A stretch of DNA of 64,000 nt from Nitrospirillum amazonense (lineage in GTDB: Bacteria; Pseudomonadota; Alphaproteobacteria; Azospirillales; Azospirillaceae): contig NZ_VITV01000011.1 of the NCBI RefSeq assembly GCF_007828035.1, positions 90,722-154,721 of the forward strand, given 5' to 3'. The notes under the pieces were generated by a model. The model saw only the letters and a program-made list of their open reading frames with translations. It was not told the DNA's origin and did no database searches. The stretch's first letter is position 1, and every line of letters starts with the position of its first letter. Both the position numbers and the translations under genes were made by a program. This document shows, piece after piece, positions 15,363 through 23,117 of this stretch.

Positions 15363-16286
15363 CTACATCTCCACTCCGCGCGCCCAGGGCATGGTCATGA
15401 AGCGCTGGCGCAGGAATTCGATCATCACCCGCACCCGCGCCGGCCGTACCCGGCGGGGTGGTGTCAGCATGTTGACGGGGATGGAGGGCACCGTCCAGTC
15501 GGCCAGCACCTCTTCCAGCCGGCCGTCCTCCAGTTCCCGCCAGACGAAGGATTCCGGCAACACGGTAATGCCCATGCCGGCCACCAGCGCCGGAACGGCG
15601 GCCAAGCCGTTGTTGACGTGGAAACGGCCCGTGACCGGCACGACCAGACTGCCATGCTCCGGATGCTGGAAACGCCAGTGGGCATGGTCGGGAACGTGGG
15701 AAAAGAGCAGCGCTTCGTGCCCTTCAAGATCCCGGGGATGGGCCGGCCTGCCGCGACGCTCGAAATAGGCGGGTGACGCCACGACGGGCAGCCGGAAGGA
15801 GAACAGCCGGCTGATCAGCAGGGAGGAATCAGCCGCCGCCCCCACGCGTACCGCCAGGTCATAGCCCTCGGCCACCATGTCGATGGCATCGTCGGTCAGG
15901 TGCAGGTCGACGCCCACCTCCGGATACTTGGCGATGAAGTCCGGAATGACCGGCGCCAGGTGTTCCAAGCCAAAGGTGATGGTCACGGCGATCTTGACGG
16001 TGCCGCGCGGCGTCGCCGCCTCTTCCGAGATGTCTTCCTCGATGGCGGCGCCGTCGCTGAGGATGCGGCTGGCCCGTGTCAGGGCTGAGCGGCCACTTTC
16101 CGTCAGGGACAGCTGCCGTGTGGTCCGGTGCAGCAGCGTGGTGCGCATGCGCTCCTCCAGCCGGGTGATGATCTTGGACACCGTGGTCTTGGACAGGCCC
16201 AGATCCTCGGCAGCGGCGGAGAACGACCCCCGCTCCACCACCTTGGCGAAGACGGCCCAGGCCTCGAAATCCGGCAAATGCGGCAT
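15363..16286 (-). CDS. LysR-family transcriptional regulator
   Basis: The 307-residue protein has the standard LysR layout: a winged helix-turn-helix at residues 5-65 (F-A-K-V-V-E-R-G-S-F-S-A-A-A-E-D-L-G-L-S), a linker helix, then a periplasmic-binding-like effector domain from about residue 90 (G-T-V-K-I-A-V-T). It belongs to the branch that includes CrgA/DmlR-like regulators, which often respond to quinones or aldehydes. It is convergent with the amidase/immunity genes and no obvious target is divergent to it; the nearest plus-strand gene is 246 bp upstream. GGGGA lies eight bases before the ATG. Confidence 0.9.
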   Translation of the reverse strand: MPHLPDFEAWAVFAKVVERGSFSAAAEDLGLSKTTVSKIITRLEERMRTTLLHRTTRQLSLTESGRSALTRASRILSDGAAIEEDISEEAATPRGTVKIAVTITFGLEHLAPVIPDFIAKYPEVGVDLHLTDDAIDMVAEGYDLAVRVGAAADSSLLISRLFSFRLPVVASPAYFERRGRPAHPRDLEGHEALLFSHVPDHAHWRFQHPEHGSLVVPVTGRFHVNNGLAAVPALVAGMGITVLPESFVWRELEDGRLEEVLADWTVPSIPVNMLTPPRRVRPARVRVMIEFLRQRFMTMPWARGVEM

Positions 16287-16309
16287 CAGCTATCCCCAAA
16301 TGGCAACAG

Positions 16310-16327
16310 TGCGTTCCTGGGAACGCA
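16310..16327. promoter_or_regulatory. Inverted repeat upstream of LysR gene
   Basis: TGCGTTCC (16310-16317) and GGAACGCA (16320-16327) form a perfect dyad with a two-base spacer, 24 bp before the LysR start. A second dyad, CTTCAT/ATGAAG at 16374-16387, lies farther upstream. Position suits autoregulation; the binding protein is not shown by sequence. Confidence 0.35.
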
Positions 16328-16532
16328 TGATTAGGGGCCAAAACGCCCCGCAGCCCCCACATTAGTCGCTTTTCTTCATCAATGAAGTGCCGGCGCGCTG
16401 TCTTATCCGCAGGGCCGCCCCACAGTACACCTAAGCCATCAATTCCGGGGGCTGTCCCCCCCGCCCCGCCTTCCCAACCAGCGCCGCGTTCCAGACGCCG
16501 GGCTCATGCCCGGACAGCCGGAGGTTTGCCCG

Positions 16533-17042
16533 ATGACCATCCTACCCCCCCTGGCCATCCGCCCCCTGATCTCCGCCCTGCTGCCCCGCGACCGCCTGTC
16601 CATGGGCCTAGCCCTGGCCCATGAGGTGTCGGCCTTGAGCCTAAGCCTGCATGCCGTTTCATTCACCGCCAGCGAGGCGGCGCTGCGCGAGGTCAACCAG
16701 ATGCTGGGCGTCGCCGTCCTGTTGCTGGCCCTGGCCCGCTTGGCCCTGGGCCGCAGCAGTGCCACCCCCTTCCCGCTGCTGCAGGGCGCCACCCAGGCGC
16801 TGATGGTGCTGGTGCCCCTGTTTGGCGGCGGCGCCGCCCTGGGCTCTCTGGCTGAACTCGGCAGCGTGCAGCATCCGCTGCGCATGGACGTGCCGGATTT
16901 CCTGATGTGGGCCGACCATCCCCGCCTGCTGCTGGCGGCCCTGCTGCAGCGCCTGCAGGTGGCCGCTGCCGCCACCCTGCTGTTGCTCGTTCCCTGCCGG
17001 TTGGCCGGTGGATGGCTGGCGACCGCGCACGCCCGGGCGTGA
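16533..17042 (+). CDS. Hypothetical membrane protein
   Basis: The 169-residue product is mostly hydrophobic, with about three to four candidate membrane helices (around Q-M-L-G-V-A-V-L-L-L-A-L-A-R-L-A-L, A-L-M-V-L-V-P-L-F-G-G-G, and V-A-A-A-A-T-L-L-L-L-V-P). GGAGG sits nine bases before the ATG, the best support for this frame, since overlapping minus-strand frames lack comparable signals. I do not recognise a family. It is followed by 196 bp without a gene and then the truncated hemoglobin gene; the NsrR-like site between them argues against a shared transcript being the only one. Confidence 0.55.
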   Translation: MTILPPLAIRPLISALLPRDRLSMGLALAHEVSALSLSLHAVSFTASEAALREVNQMLGVAVLLLALARLALGRSSATPFPLLQGATQALMVLVPLFGGGAALGSLAELGSVQHPLRMDVPDFLMWADHPRLLLAALLQRLQVAAAATLLLLVPCRLAGGWLATAHARA

Positions 17043-17205
17043 CACGCCCTGACAAGCCCCTTTCAAGGACTTTTCGCACCAGATGGCGTCCGCCCTAGCG
17101 GACCGGGCCCAAGGGAGCTGCGGAGCGCATTCCCTGCGATGCACCAGCCGCATGCCCGCGGCGCAAAACAAATGCGCCACTTACATCCTTTTGGCGGCAA
17201 AATAA

Positions 17206-17224
17206 CATTCATTATCAATGCATG
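17206..17224 (+). promoter_or_regulatory. NsrR-like operator upstream of truncated hemoglobin
   Basis: The 17-base core ATTCATTATCAATGCAT (17207-17223) is an imperfect palindrome. Read on the other strand it agrees with the published enterobacterial NsrR consensus (GATGYATTT-N-AAATRCATC) at most positions, with three clear differences in the core. It lies 15 bp before the ATG, overlapping the likely transcription start region, a normal repressor position. An NsrR-type regulator is encoded at 32447-32911. The match is by eye; no score was computed. Confidence 0.45.
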
Positions 17225-17238
17225 TTTTTAGGTGAGTG

Positions 17239-17613
17239 ATGGATGAGCCGCTGATCGCCACCCTAGTCTCCCAATTCTACGCCCGGGTGCGCCGCGATCC
17301 CGATTTGGGGCCGGTGTTCAACCACGCCATCCGCGACTGGGACCACCATCTGGAAACCCTGACCGCCTTCTGGTCCGCGCTGCTGCTGTCGCCGGAGCGG
17401 CAGGCCGGTCCGCGCTACAAGGGCAACCCCATGGCTGCCCACCTGAAGCATCTGGAACGCCTAACCCCCGCCCTGTTCGACCGCTGGCTCGCCCTGTGGT
17501 CGCAGGCCACGGCCGACGTGCTGCCGCCGGACGCCGCCGCCGATGCCCTGGCCAAGGCCGCCCGCATCGCCACCAGCCTGCAACTGGGCCTCTTCTACCG
17601 CCCGGCTGCCTGA
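17239..17613 (+). CDS. Group III truncated hemoglobin
   Basis: The 124-residue globin fits group III (trHbP). Seen are S-Q-F-Y-A-R-V (helix B Phe13-Tyr14), F-W-S-A-L-L-L, R-Y-K-G-N-P-M-A-A-H-L-K-H with His68 and His71, one of which should be the proximal heme ligand, and F-D-R-W-L-A-L-W with the conserved Trp of helix G. Group III globins bind O2 and NO and are linked to nitrosative and microaerobic physiology, for example Ctb of Campylobacter. AGGTGAG precedes the ATG directly; a GTG one codon earlier is less likely. An NsrR-like operator lies just upstream and a strong terminator follows, so it is probably a single-gene transcript. Confidence 0.9.
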   Translation: MDEPLIATLVSQFYARVRRDPDLGPVFNHAIRDWDHHLETLTAFWSALLLSPERQAGPRYKGNPMAAHLKHLERLTPALFDRWLALWSQATADVLPPDAAADALAKAARIATSLQLGLFYRPAA

Positions 17614-17692
17614 ACCGCCTTCCCCGCTTCTTCGGCCCCGCCCGAGGAAATTGATGGCGGCGACACCCCTTCCCGCCATCAGTGACTGGCCA

Positions 17693-17743
17693 CCCCACCC
17701 CTGGCCCCCCATCCAGGTGACGGCTAGGGGTGGGGGCTTTTTT
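17693..17743 (+). terminator. Rho-independent terminator after truncated hemoglobin
   Basis: CCCCACCCCT (17693-17702) pairs with AGGGGTGGGG (17726-17735) across a 23-base loop, followed by GC and six T residues. It ends the hemoglobin transcript before the sigma factor gene. Confidence 0.65.
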
Positions 17744-17815
17744 CCCAAACGGCGGCCGTAAGAAATTCCCCGCGTTCCGGACTACCTTGTCATCACTGAT
17801 GCCAAGGGATGGGTC

Positions 17816-18358
17816 ATGGACGGCGGGCAGGACAGCCGGGACACGCGATACCAGCAGGCGGTCGCCCAGTTCGGCCCGGCGCTGGAGCGATTGGCCCGCG
17901 CCTATGAGCGCGACCCCGACCTGGCGCGCGACCTGCTGCAAGACATCCACCTGGCCCTGTGGCGCAGCCTGGACAGTTTCGACGGGCGCGCGGCCCTGCG
18001 CACCTGGGTGTTCCGCCTGGCCCACAACACCGGGGCCACCCACACCCTGCGCCAACGCCGCTCACGCCCTGGCAAGCCGGTCAGCCTGGAAGAGCTGGAT
18101 GGCCTCGCCGCCCCTGACAACCCCGAACAGATGGCCGACCGGCAACAGACCCTGAACCGGCTATATGACCTGATCCGCCGGCTGAAGGCCCCGGACCAGC
18201 AGGTGATGCTGTTGTACCTGGAAGGTGAGGACGGGGCCGCCATCGGCGAGGTCACCGGCCTTTCGCCTGGCGCCGTCACCACCAAGATCCACCGCGCCAA
18301 GGCCGTGCTGGCCCGGCATTTCCAACCCGCGCCCACGCAGAAGGGAGGCCCGAAATGA
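17816..18358 (+). CDS. ECF-type RNA polymerase sigma factor
   Basis: The 180-residue protein has sigma region 2 (A-R-D-L-L-Q-D-I-H-L-A-L-W-R-S-L-D-S-F-D-G, residues about 40-62, then T-W-V-F-R-L-A-H-N) and region 4 (Q-Q-V-M-L-L-Y-L-E-G-E-D-G-A-A-I-G-E-V-T-G-L-S-P-G-A-V-T-T-K-I-H-R-A-K, residues about 125-162), the -10 and -35 contact regions of extracytoplasmic-function sigmas. Its stop overlaps the start of the next gene by four bases, so the two are co-translated. The partner is a membrane protein that may control sigma activity. No ECF promoter was identified with confidence. Confidence 0.9.
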   Translation: MDGGQDSRDTRYQQAVAQFGPALERLARAYERDPDLARDLLQDIHLALWRSLDSFDGRAALRTWVFRLAHNTGATHTLRQRRSRPGKPVSLEELDGLAAPDNPEQMADRQQTLNRLYDLIRRLKAPDQQVMLLYLEGEDGAAIGEVTGLSPGAVTTKIHRAKAVLARHFQPAPTQKGGPK

Positions 18359-18945
18359 CGGCCGATCCCGCCGACACCCTGCAAGCCTTGTGGCAAACCC
18401 AGGAACAGGAGATTCCGCCCGTGACCCTCGACGAAATCCGCGCCAAGGCCGCCGCCTTCGAACGCAAGATCCGCCGCCGCAACCTGCGGGAATACATCGG
18501 GACCGCCGTCGCGGCCGCGATCTTCGCGTCCTACATCTGGCTGTTCCCCGGCTGGATGATCAAGCTGGGCAGCGCGCTGACCATCCTCGCCTTGGGCTGG
18601 ACCATGTGGCGGTTGCAGCAGCGGGGCAATGCGCGGGCTGCCGGGGGCGACGCCCGGACGGTGGTCGATGCCTACCGCGACGCCCTGGTCCGCCAGTACC
18701 GGGGCGCAGCCGCCTTCTGCCGCCGCGACCTTCCCCTGTTCCTGCCCGGGCTGATCCTGATCTATGTCGGCCGCTATCGGCAGGATCATGCCGGCGGACG
18801 GCCGCTGGACCTCGACCATACCTTCATCATCCTGGGCGGCGTCATCGGCCTGCTGATGTTGGCCATCGTCGTGCTGGTTAGCCTGCTTGGCGCGGCACGT
18901 CTGCAGAACCAGATCAACGAGCTGGACCGGATGCTCAGGGGCTAA
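18355..18945 (+). CDS. Membrane protein coupled to ECF sigma factor
   Basis: The 196-residue product has a soluble N-terminus of about 45 residues (L-Q-A-L-W-Q-T-Q-E-Q-E through R-K-I-R-R-R-N-L), two close membrane helices (Y-I-G-T-A-V-A-A-A-I-F-A-S-Y-I-W and K-L-G-S-A-L-T-I-L-A-L-G-W), a basic/aromatic central loop, and one or two C-terminal helices (P-L-F-L-P-G-L-I-L-I-Y, I-L-G-G-V-I-G-L-L-M-L-A-I-V). There is no zinc-binding H-x3-C-x2-C anti-sigma motif. ATGA overlap with the sigma gene suggests a regulatory partner, probably a non-zinc anti-sigma factor; that is inference from context. Confidence 0.7.
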   Translation: MTADPADTLQALWQTQEQEIPPVTLDEIRAKAAAFERKIRRRNLREYIGTAVAAAIFASYIWLFPGWMIKLGSALTILALGWTMWRLQQRGNARAAGGDARTVVDAYRDALVRQYRGAAAFCRRDLPLFLPGLILIYVGRYRQDHAGGRPLDLDHTFIILGGVIGLLMLAIVVLVSLLGAARLQNQINELDRMLRG

Positions 18946-19012
18946 GGTCCGCCTGCCGGTCCGCACCCGGATTCAACAAGGCCCCTTGGCCTGAAGCCGG
19001 GACCACCCCTTA

Positions 19013-19060
19013 AAATCGGAAACGTCCCCATACCATCGTGGATAGGAACGTTTCCGATTT
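19013..19060. terminator. Bidirectional terminator between convergent genes
   Basis: AAATCGGAAACGT (19013-19025) and ACGTTTCCGATTT (19048-19060) are a perfect 13-base inverted repeat with A-rich and T-rich outer ends. It lies between the convergent sigma-partner gene and the efflux transporter gene and can stop transcription from both sides. Confidence 0.7.
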
Positions 19061-19070
19061 CAGCGTCAGC

Positions 19071-20654
19071 TCAATGCGCGCCCGCCCCGCCGCCGCTGGT
19101 CTTCTTCATCATCAGGGCGGCCAGCAGGGCCAGCACCAGGGCGCCACCCATGAGGTAGAAGGCGTCGCTGTAGGCCAGCAGGAAGGATTGCAGCTTCACC
19201 GACTTGCCGATGGCCTGCACCGCCTGGTTCCAGGCGAGGTCGGGATCGACGCCGCCCACCGACAGGAAGCGTTCCTGCAATTCCTGGATGCGGTCGGCCG
19301 TCGCCTCGCTGAAGCCCGTCACATGGGTGGTGATGACGGTGGAGTGGAACTGTTCCCGCTTGGTCAGGATGGTCTGCAGGCCGGCGATGCCGACCGAGCC
19401 GCCCAGGTTGCGCATCATGTTGAACAGGGCGGAGGCGGAGCCGGCGTTCTCACGCTCGATGCCGCCAGTGGCCAGCGCCGACAGGGGCGTCATCACCAGG
19501 GACTGGCCCACGGCGCGGACCACGTTGGGCAGGACCAGCTGGTCGGCGGCGTAGTCCTTGGACAAATGGATGTTCAGGAAGCAGCTGGCGGCGAAGAGGA
19601 CGAAGCCCACGCCCACTAGGATACGGGCATCGACCTTCTTCATCAGAAAGGGCACGAAGGGGATGATGACCAACTGCGGAAAGCCAGTCCAGGCCAGCAC
19701 CTCACCCACCTGTTCCGAGTTATAGCCCTGCATCTGCGACAGGTAGCTGGGCAGCAGGAAGACCGACCCATAGAGCGCCATGCCTAGGATGATGTTGCTG
19801 ACGCTGCCCAGGCCGAAATTGCGACGGGTCAGCAGCCGCAGGTTCAGCAGCGGGTTGGCCACCGTCAGCTCGATCCACAGGAAGGCGCCCAGCGACAGCA
19901 CCGCCACCACCGACAGCTTCACGATGAAGGGGGAGCCGAACCAGTCGTCCTTGTTGCCTTCCTCCAGCACCGTCTGCAGGGCGGCCAGGCCGATGGCCAG
20001 GGTGGCAATGCCGGGCCAATCCCCCTTCTTCAGCAACGACAGCTTCATGGGGGCCGACGGCAGGGTGGGGAACAGGGCCGCCAGCATGACGGCACCCGGT
20101 GCCACGTTGACGTAGAAGATGTACTGCCAGCCGTAGGTCTGGGTCAGGTAGCCGCCGATGGTGGGGCCGATGGCGGGCGCGAAGGTGGCGGATATGGCGA
20201 ACAGCGCAAGGCCGATGGGCTGCTTCGACCGGGGCAGCATCGTCAGGGTGATGGTGAAGGCCAGCGGAATGAGCACGCCGCCGAAGAAGCCCTGCAGGGC
20301 GCGCAGCAGAATCATCTGCTGCAGGTTGCCGGCGAAGGCGCAGGCCACCGACAGCACCAGGAACAGGGCCGTGTTGGCCAGCAGGTAACGGCGCAGCGAG
20401 AACACCGGCACCAGAAAGCCGGTGAGGGGGATGACCACGATCTCCGCCACCAGGTAGGAGGTGGAGATCCAGCCGCCGTCGTCGATGCCGGCGCCGATGG
20501 CGCCCTGGATGTCGGGCAGAGAGGCGTTGGTGATCTGGATGTTCAGCACCGCCATGAAGGCACCGATCATCGACCCCACCACAGCCAACCAGGTCTTGAA
20601 GCTGGTGGGCGCTTCAGCCCCGGCGGGCGCCGCCTGTGATACTGCGTTTGCCAT
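19071..20654 (-). CDS. emrB: MFS multidrug efflux transporter, DHA2 (EmrB/QacA) family
   Basis: The 527-residue protein is a 14-helix drug:H+ antiporter. Motifs visible are the motif C-like region (A-F-A-P-A-I-G-P-T-I-G-G-Y-L-T), W-Q-Y-I-F-Y-V-N-V-A-P-G, L-L-N-L-R-L-L-T-R-R-N-F and the N-terminal W-I-S-T-S-Y-L-V-A-E-I. DHA2 pumps of the EmrB type work with a periplasmic adaptor (EmrA) and an outer-membrane channel; the adaptor gene lies immediately upstream, the channel gene is absent here. The ATG giving M-A-N-A-V is preferred, since an earlier GTG sits too close to AGGAG. Expression is probably controlled by the divergent TetR gene. Confidence 0.92.
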   Translation of the reverse strand: MANAVSQAAPAGAEAPTSFKTWLAVVGSMIGAFMAVLNIQITNASLPDIQGAIGAGIDDGGWISTSYLVAEIVVIPLTGFLVPVFSLRRYLLANTALFLVLSVACAFAGNLQQMILLRALQGFFGGVLIPLAFTITLTMLPRSKQPIGLALFAISATFAPAIGPTIGGYLTQTYGWQYIFYVNVAPGAVMLAALFPTLPSAPMKLSLLKKGDWPGIATLAIGLAALQTVLEEGNKDDWFGSPFIVKLSVVAVLSLGAFLWIELTVANPLLNLRLLTRRNFGLGSVSNIILGMALYGSVFLLPSYLSQMQGYNSEQVGEVLAWTGFPQLVIIPFVPFLMKKVDARILVGVGFVLFAASCFLNIHLSKDYAADQLVLPNVVRAVGQSLVMTPLSALATGGIERENAGSASALFNMMRNLGGSVGIAGLQTILTKREQFHSTVITTHVTGFSEATADRIQELQERFLSVGGVDPDLAWNQAVQAIGKSVKLQSFLLAYSDAFYLMGGALVLALLAALMMKKTSGGGAGAH

Positions 20655-20696
20655 GACCCTCACTCCTGGACGTGGCGGGTTGAGCGGGACGGGCCG

Positions 20697-21794
20697 TCAG
20701 TCCGCGTCCTTCGTGTTGATGGTGGGTTCCACAGACATGCCGGGGCGCAGCTGCACCGCGCCCTTGCCGGCGGCGGCGTAGGCGTCCAGCGTGATCTTCA
20801 CCGGCACGCGCTGGACGATCTTGGTGAAGTTGCCGGTGGCATTGTCAGCCGGCAGCAGCGCGAACTTCAGCCCGCTGGCGGGGGAGATGCTATCCACCCG
20901 GCCATGGACGACGACGCCGGGATAGGTGTCGACGGCGATGTCCACCGGCTGGCCCGGCTTCACGTCGGTCAGCTGGGTTTCCTTGAGGTTGGCGACAACA
21001 TAGACCTGGTGGAGCGGCACCACCGCCATCAGCTGGGTACCCGCCTGGACATAGCGGCCGACGCGGACGGAGCGGGCGCCCACCACGCCGTCCACCGGGG
21101 CGGTGATGGTGGCATAGCCCAGATTCAGTTCGGCCTGGTGCTCCGCAGCGCGCGCCTGGTCCACCTCCGTCTCCGCCGTGACTTTCTGGGTCTTCAGCAC
21201 CTCCACCTGCTGGCAGGCGGCGACAAGGCCGGCCTCGGCCGTGCTGAGGTCGGCATCCGCCTGTTGGCGCACGGAGGTCGCCTGCTGCGCCTTCTGCGCG
21301 CTGCCGGCGCCGGTGATGACCAGCTGGTTGAAGCGGTCGCTGTCCTGGCCGGCGAAGGTGGCCGCGGCCTTGGCCGACACCCGGCGGGCGGCGGCCTGGT
21401 CGATGAGGGCCTGCTGCAGGGTGATCTGCGCCTGGATGTTGGCCACCTTGGCCTCCGCCGTCTGGCGGGCGGCCCGGGCCTGGTCCAGCGCCGTCCTCAA
21501 ATCCTTGTCATCGATGATGGCCAGGGGCTGGCCCGCCTTGACCATCTGGTTGTCGTCCACCAGCACCTTGGCGATGTAGCCGGAAACGTGCGGCGCGATG
21601 GTCGAGGCGTCGGCATCGACGTAGGCGTCGTCCGTTTCCACCAGGAACCGGCCGGTACGCCAGTAGTCCAAACCATAGTGGCCGGCGGCAGCCAGGGCGG
21701 CGATGCCGACACCGGCCAGCAGGACGCGCTTGAGGAGGCCACCGGCACGGGCACCGGCGACAGCGGGGGCGGCGGTATCAGTGATGTCGACCAT
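20697..21794 (-). CDS. emrA: HlyD/EmrA-family membrane fusion protein
   Basis: The 365-residue adaptor has one N-terminal membrane helix (L-L-A-G-V-G-I-A-A-L-A-A-A-G-H-Y), then the barrel-sandwich first half (E-T-D-D-A-Y-V-D-A-D...I-A-P-H-V-S-G-Y-I), a long alpha-hairpin (residues about 100-215, Ala/Gln-rich coiled coil), the second lipoyl half (L-G-Y-A-T-I-T-A-P-V-D-G-V-V) and a beta-barrel. It links the inner-membrane EmrB-type pump to an outer-membrane channel. CAGGAG is eight bases before the ATG. First gene of the efflux operon, with 42 bp to the transporter gene. Confidence 0.92.
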   Translation of the reverse strand: MVDITDTAAPAVAGARAGGLLKRVLLAGVGIAALAAAGHYGLDYWRTGRFLVETDDAYVDADASTIAPHVSGYIAKVLVDDNQMVKAGQPLAIIDDKDLRTALDQARAARQTAEAKVANIQAQITLQQALIDQAAARRVSAKAAATFAGQDSDRFNQLVITGAGSAQKAQQATSVRQQADADLSTAEAGLVAACQQVEVLKTQKVTAETEVDQARAAEHQAELNLGYATITAPVDGVVGARSVRVGRYVQAGTQLMAVVPLHQVYVVANLKETQLTDVKPGQPVDIAVDTYPGVVVHGRVDSISPASGLKFALLPADNATGNFTKIVQRVPVKITLDAYAAAGKGAVQLRPGMSVEPTINTKDAD

Positions 21795-21886
21795 GGAAAT
21801 CTCCTGAGGAACCAGAAGGGGTGGGTTCAAATTTCGATACAAGTTGGACCGTTTCGTAATTAACGAGCAGCGTCGCCTTTGAATAC

Positions 21887-21911
21887 GAGACATGTCGTGT
21901 CGTAATGTCTC
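21887..21911. promoter_or_regulatory. Candidate TetR operator in emrA/tetR gap
   Basis: GAGACAT (21887-21893) and ATGTCTC (21905-21911) form a perfect seven-base dyad with an 11-base spacer in the 207-bp gap between the divergent efflux operon and TetR gene. Size and position suit a TetR dimer; the identity of the binder is inferred. Confidence 0.5.
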
Positions 21912-22001
21912 ACTGCCCTCGCCCCGCCTCCGAATGGGGCCTATGGTGAGGTGGATGCCCGGGCACGCCCACGCCCCGGACCATTGCTGAGGAGAACCCC
22001 C

Positions 22002-22586
22002 ATGGCCCCCGTCGGTCGACCCCGCAGCGACGCCAGCCACGCCGCCATCCTGAAGGCGACCTATGAGCTGCTGCGGGAAGAAGGGCTGGCGCGGCTGACC
22101 CTGGACAAGGTGGCCACCCGGGCAGGCGCCTCGCGCAGCACGCTGTATCGCTGGTGGCCCAGCCGGGGCGCCATTGCCATGGAGGCGACGCTGGACATGC
22201 TGAATCGGGAGCTGTCGCTGGAACCCAAGGGCGACAACGCCCTGGCGGAGTTTCGCCGGCTGCTGAAGTCGGTGGCGCGGGCCATGCGGGGCAGCACCGG
22301 CCCCATCATGGCCGGCATCCTGGCGGAATGTCAGCGCGACCCGGAAACCCTGCGCCTGTTCAAGGAGAACCTGGTGGCCCCCCGTCGGGCGGAGGTGGTG
22401 CCCCTGCTGGAACGGGGCATCCAGGACGGATCCATCCGCCCGGGCGTGGCACCACACACCATCCTGGATCTGACCTTCGGCGCCATCTACCACCAGTTGC
22501 TGCTGCACGTGCCCACCGATGACGCCTGGATGGACGGCGTCATCGACATCCTGGTGAACGGCATCGCCGCCAAACCAACAGCCTGA
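22002..22586 (+). CDS. TetR-family transcriptional repressor
   Basis: The 194-residue protein has an N-terminal TetR helix-turn-helix (A-I-L-K-A-T-Y-E-L-L through V-A-T-R-A-G-A-S-R-S-T-L-Y-R-W-W-P-S, residues about 12-55) and an all-helical ligand-binding domain of the TetR_C_33 kind (G-P-I-M-A-G-I-L-A-E-C-Q-R-D-P). It is divergent from emrA, the classic layout for a repressor that is released by the exported drug. GAGGAG lies about nine bases upstream of the ATG. Confidence 0.9.
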   Translation: MAPVGRPRSDASHAAILKATYELLREEGLARLTLDKVATRAGASRSTLYRWWPSRGAIAMEATLDMLNRELSLEPKGDNALAEFRRLLKSVARAMRGSTGPIMAGILAECQRDPETLRLFKENLVAPRRAEVVPLLERGIQDGSIRPGVAPHTILDLTFGAIYHQLLLHVPTDDAWMDGVIDILVNGIAAKPTA

Positions 22587-22594
22587 TCCACTGA

Positions 22595-22945
22595 TCAGCC
22601 CAGGCGCATGTAGCTGCCCATGTCGGCCTTGATGCCCCACTTGGCCAGGAAGGCGCCGGGGTTGAAATCCTGGCGCCGGTACTCCTCAGCCGCACGGGCC
22701 TTGGCGGCGGCCATGGCCTCCTCACTTTCCCACTGCACCAGGGTGACGACGCCGTAGTCGCCATCATCCAGCCGCCATTCATACAGGCCATGCTGCAGGC
22801 AGCCGGGCTGATCATGCAGGAAGCCGTCGATGAAGCGGATACGCTCGACAAAGGCGTCGCGCGCCGCCGCCGGCACGGTGAATTTGTCAATGCGATAGCG
22901 GTGACTGGCGTCCGCGCAGGAGGGCACGGGGGCATGGGCGTTCAT
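22595..22945 (-). CDS. Antibiotic-biosynthesis-monooxygenase (ABM) domain protein
   Basis: The 116-residue protein is a single ABM/ferredoxin-like alpha-beta domain: Y-R-I-D-K-F-T-V-P-A-A-A-R-D-A-F-V-E-R, then P-G-C-L-Q-H-G-L-Y-E-W and V-T-L-V-Q-W-E-S-E-E-A-M-A-A-A. Family members are small cofactor-less monooxygenases acting on quinols or related polycyclic compounds, or heme-degrading enzymes. The ATG at 22945 is used; the codon 15 bases earlier is TTG. Its promoter has the layout of a SoxR-activated promoter, which would make it part of the response to redox-active compounds. In Pseudomonas aeruginosa and Streptomyces, SoxR regulons are known to contain ABM-type monooxygenases. Confidence 0.8.
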   Translation of the reverse strand: MNAHAPVPSCADASHRYRIDKFTVPAAARDAFVERIRFIDGFLHDQPGCLQHGLYEWRLDDGDYGVVTLVQWESEEAMAAAKARAAEEYRRQDFNPGAFLAKWGIKADMGSYMRLG

Positions 22946-22983
22946 AAGGGCTGGCTCCAACCGGATTGTTCAAAGGCGTCCGC

Positions 22984-23014
22984 AGGCTAAGACCTCAACA
23001 TAAGTTGAGGTCAA
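22984..23014 (-). promoter_or_regulatory. SoxR-box promoter of the ABM monooxygenase gene
   Basis: A near-perfect dyad, GACCTCAAC (22991-22999) and GTTGAGGTC (23004-23012) with a four-base centre, lies between a minus-strand -35 TTGACC (23014-23009) and -10 TAGCCT (22989-22984). The spacer is 19 bases. An over-long spacer filled by CCTCAA-N6-TTGAGG is the recognised architecture of SoxR (MerR family) target promoters. No soxR gene is in this window. Confidence 0.7.
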
Positions 23015-23117
23015 GCGGCAAAATGGGCCGCTTCGGCTTGGTCAAATCCCATGTGACAACGCTGTCAGAAAATGTCATGCTGTGTCCCACAAGAAAATTG
23101 GGGAGGACCGGAAAGTC

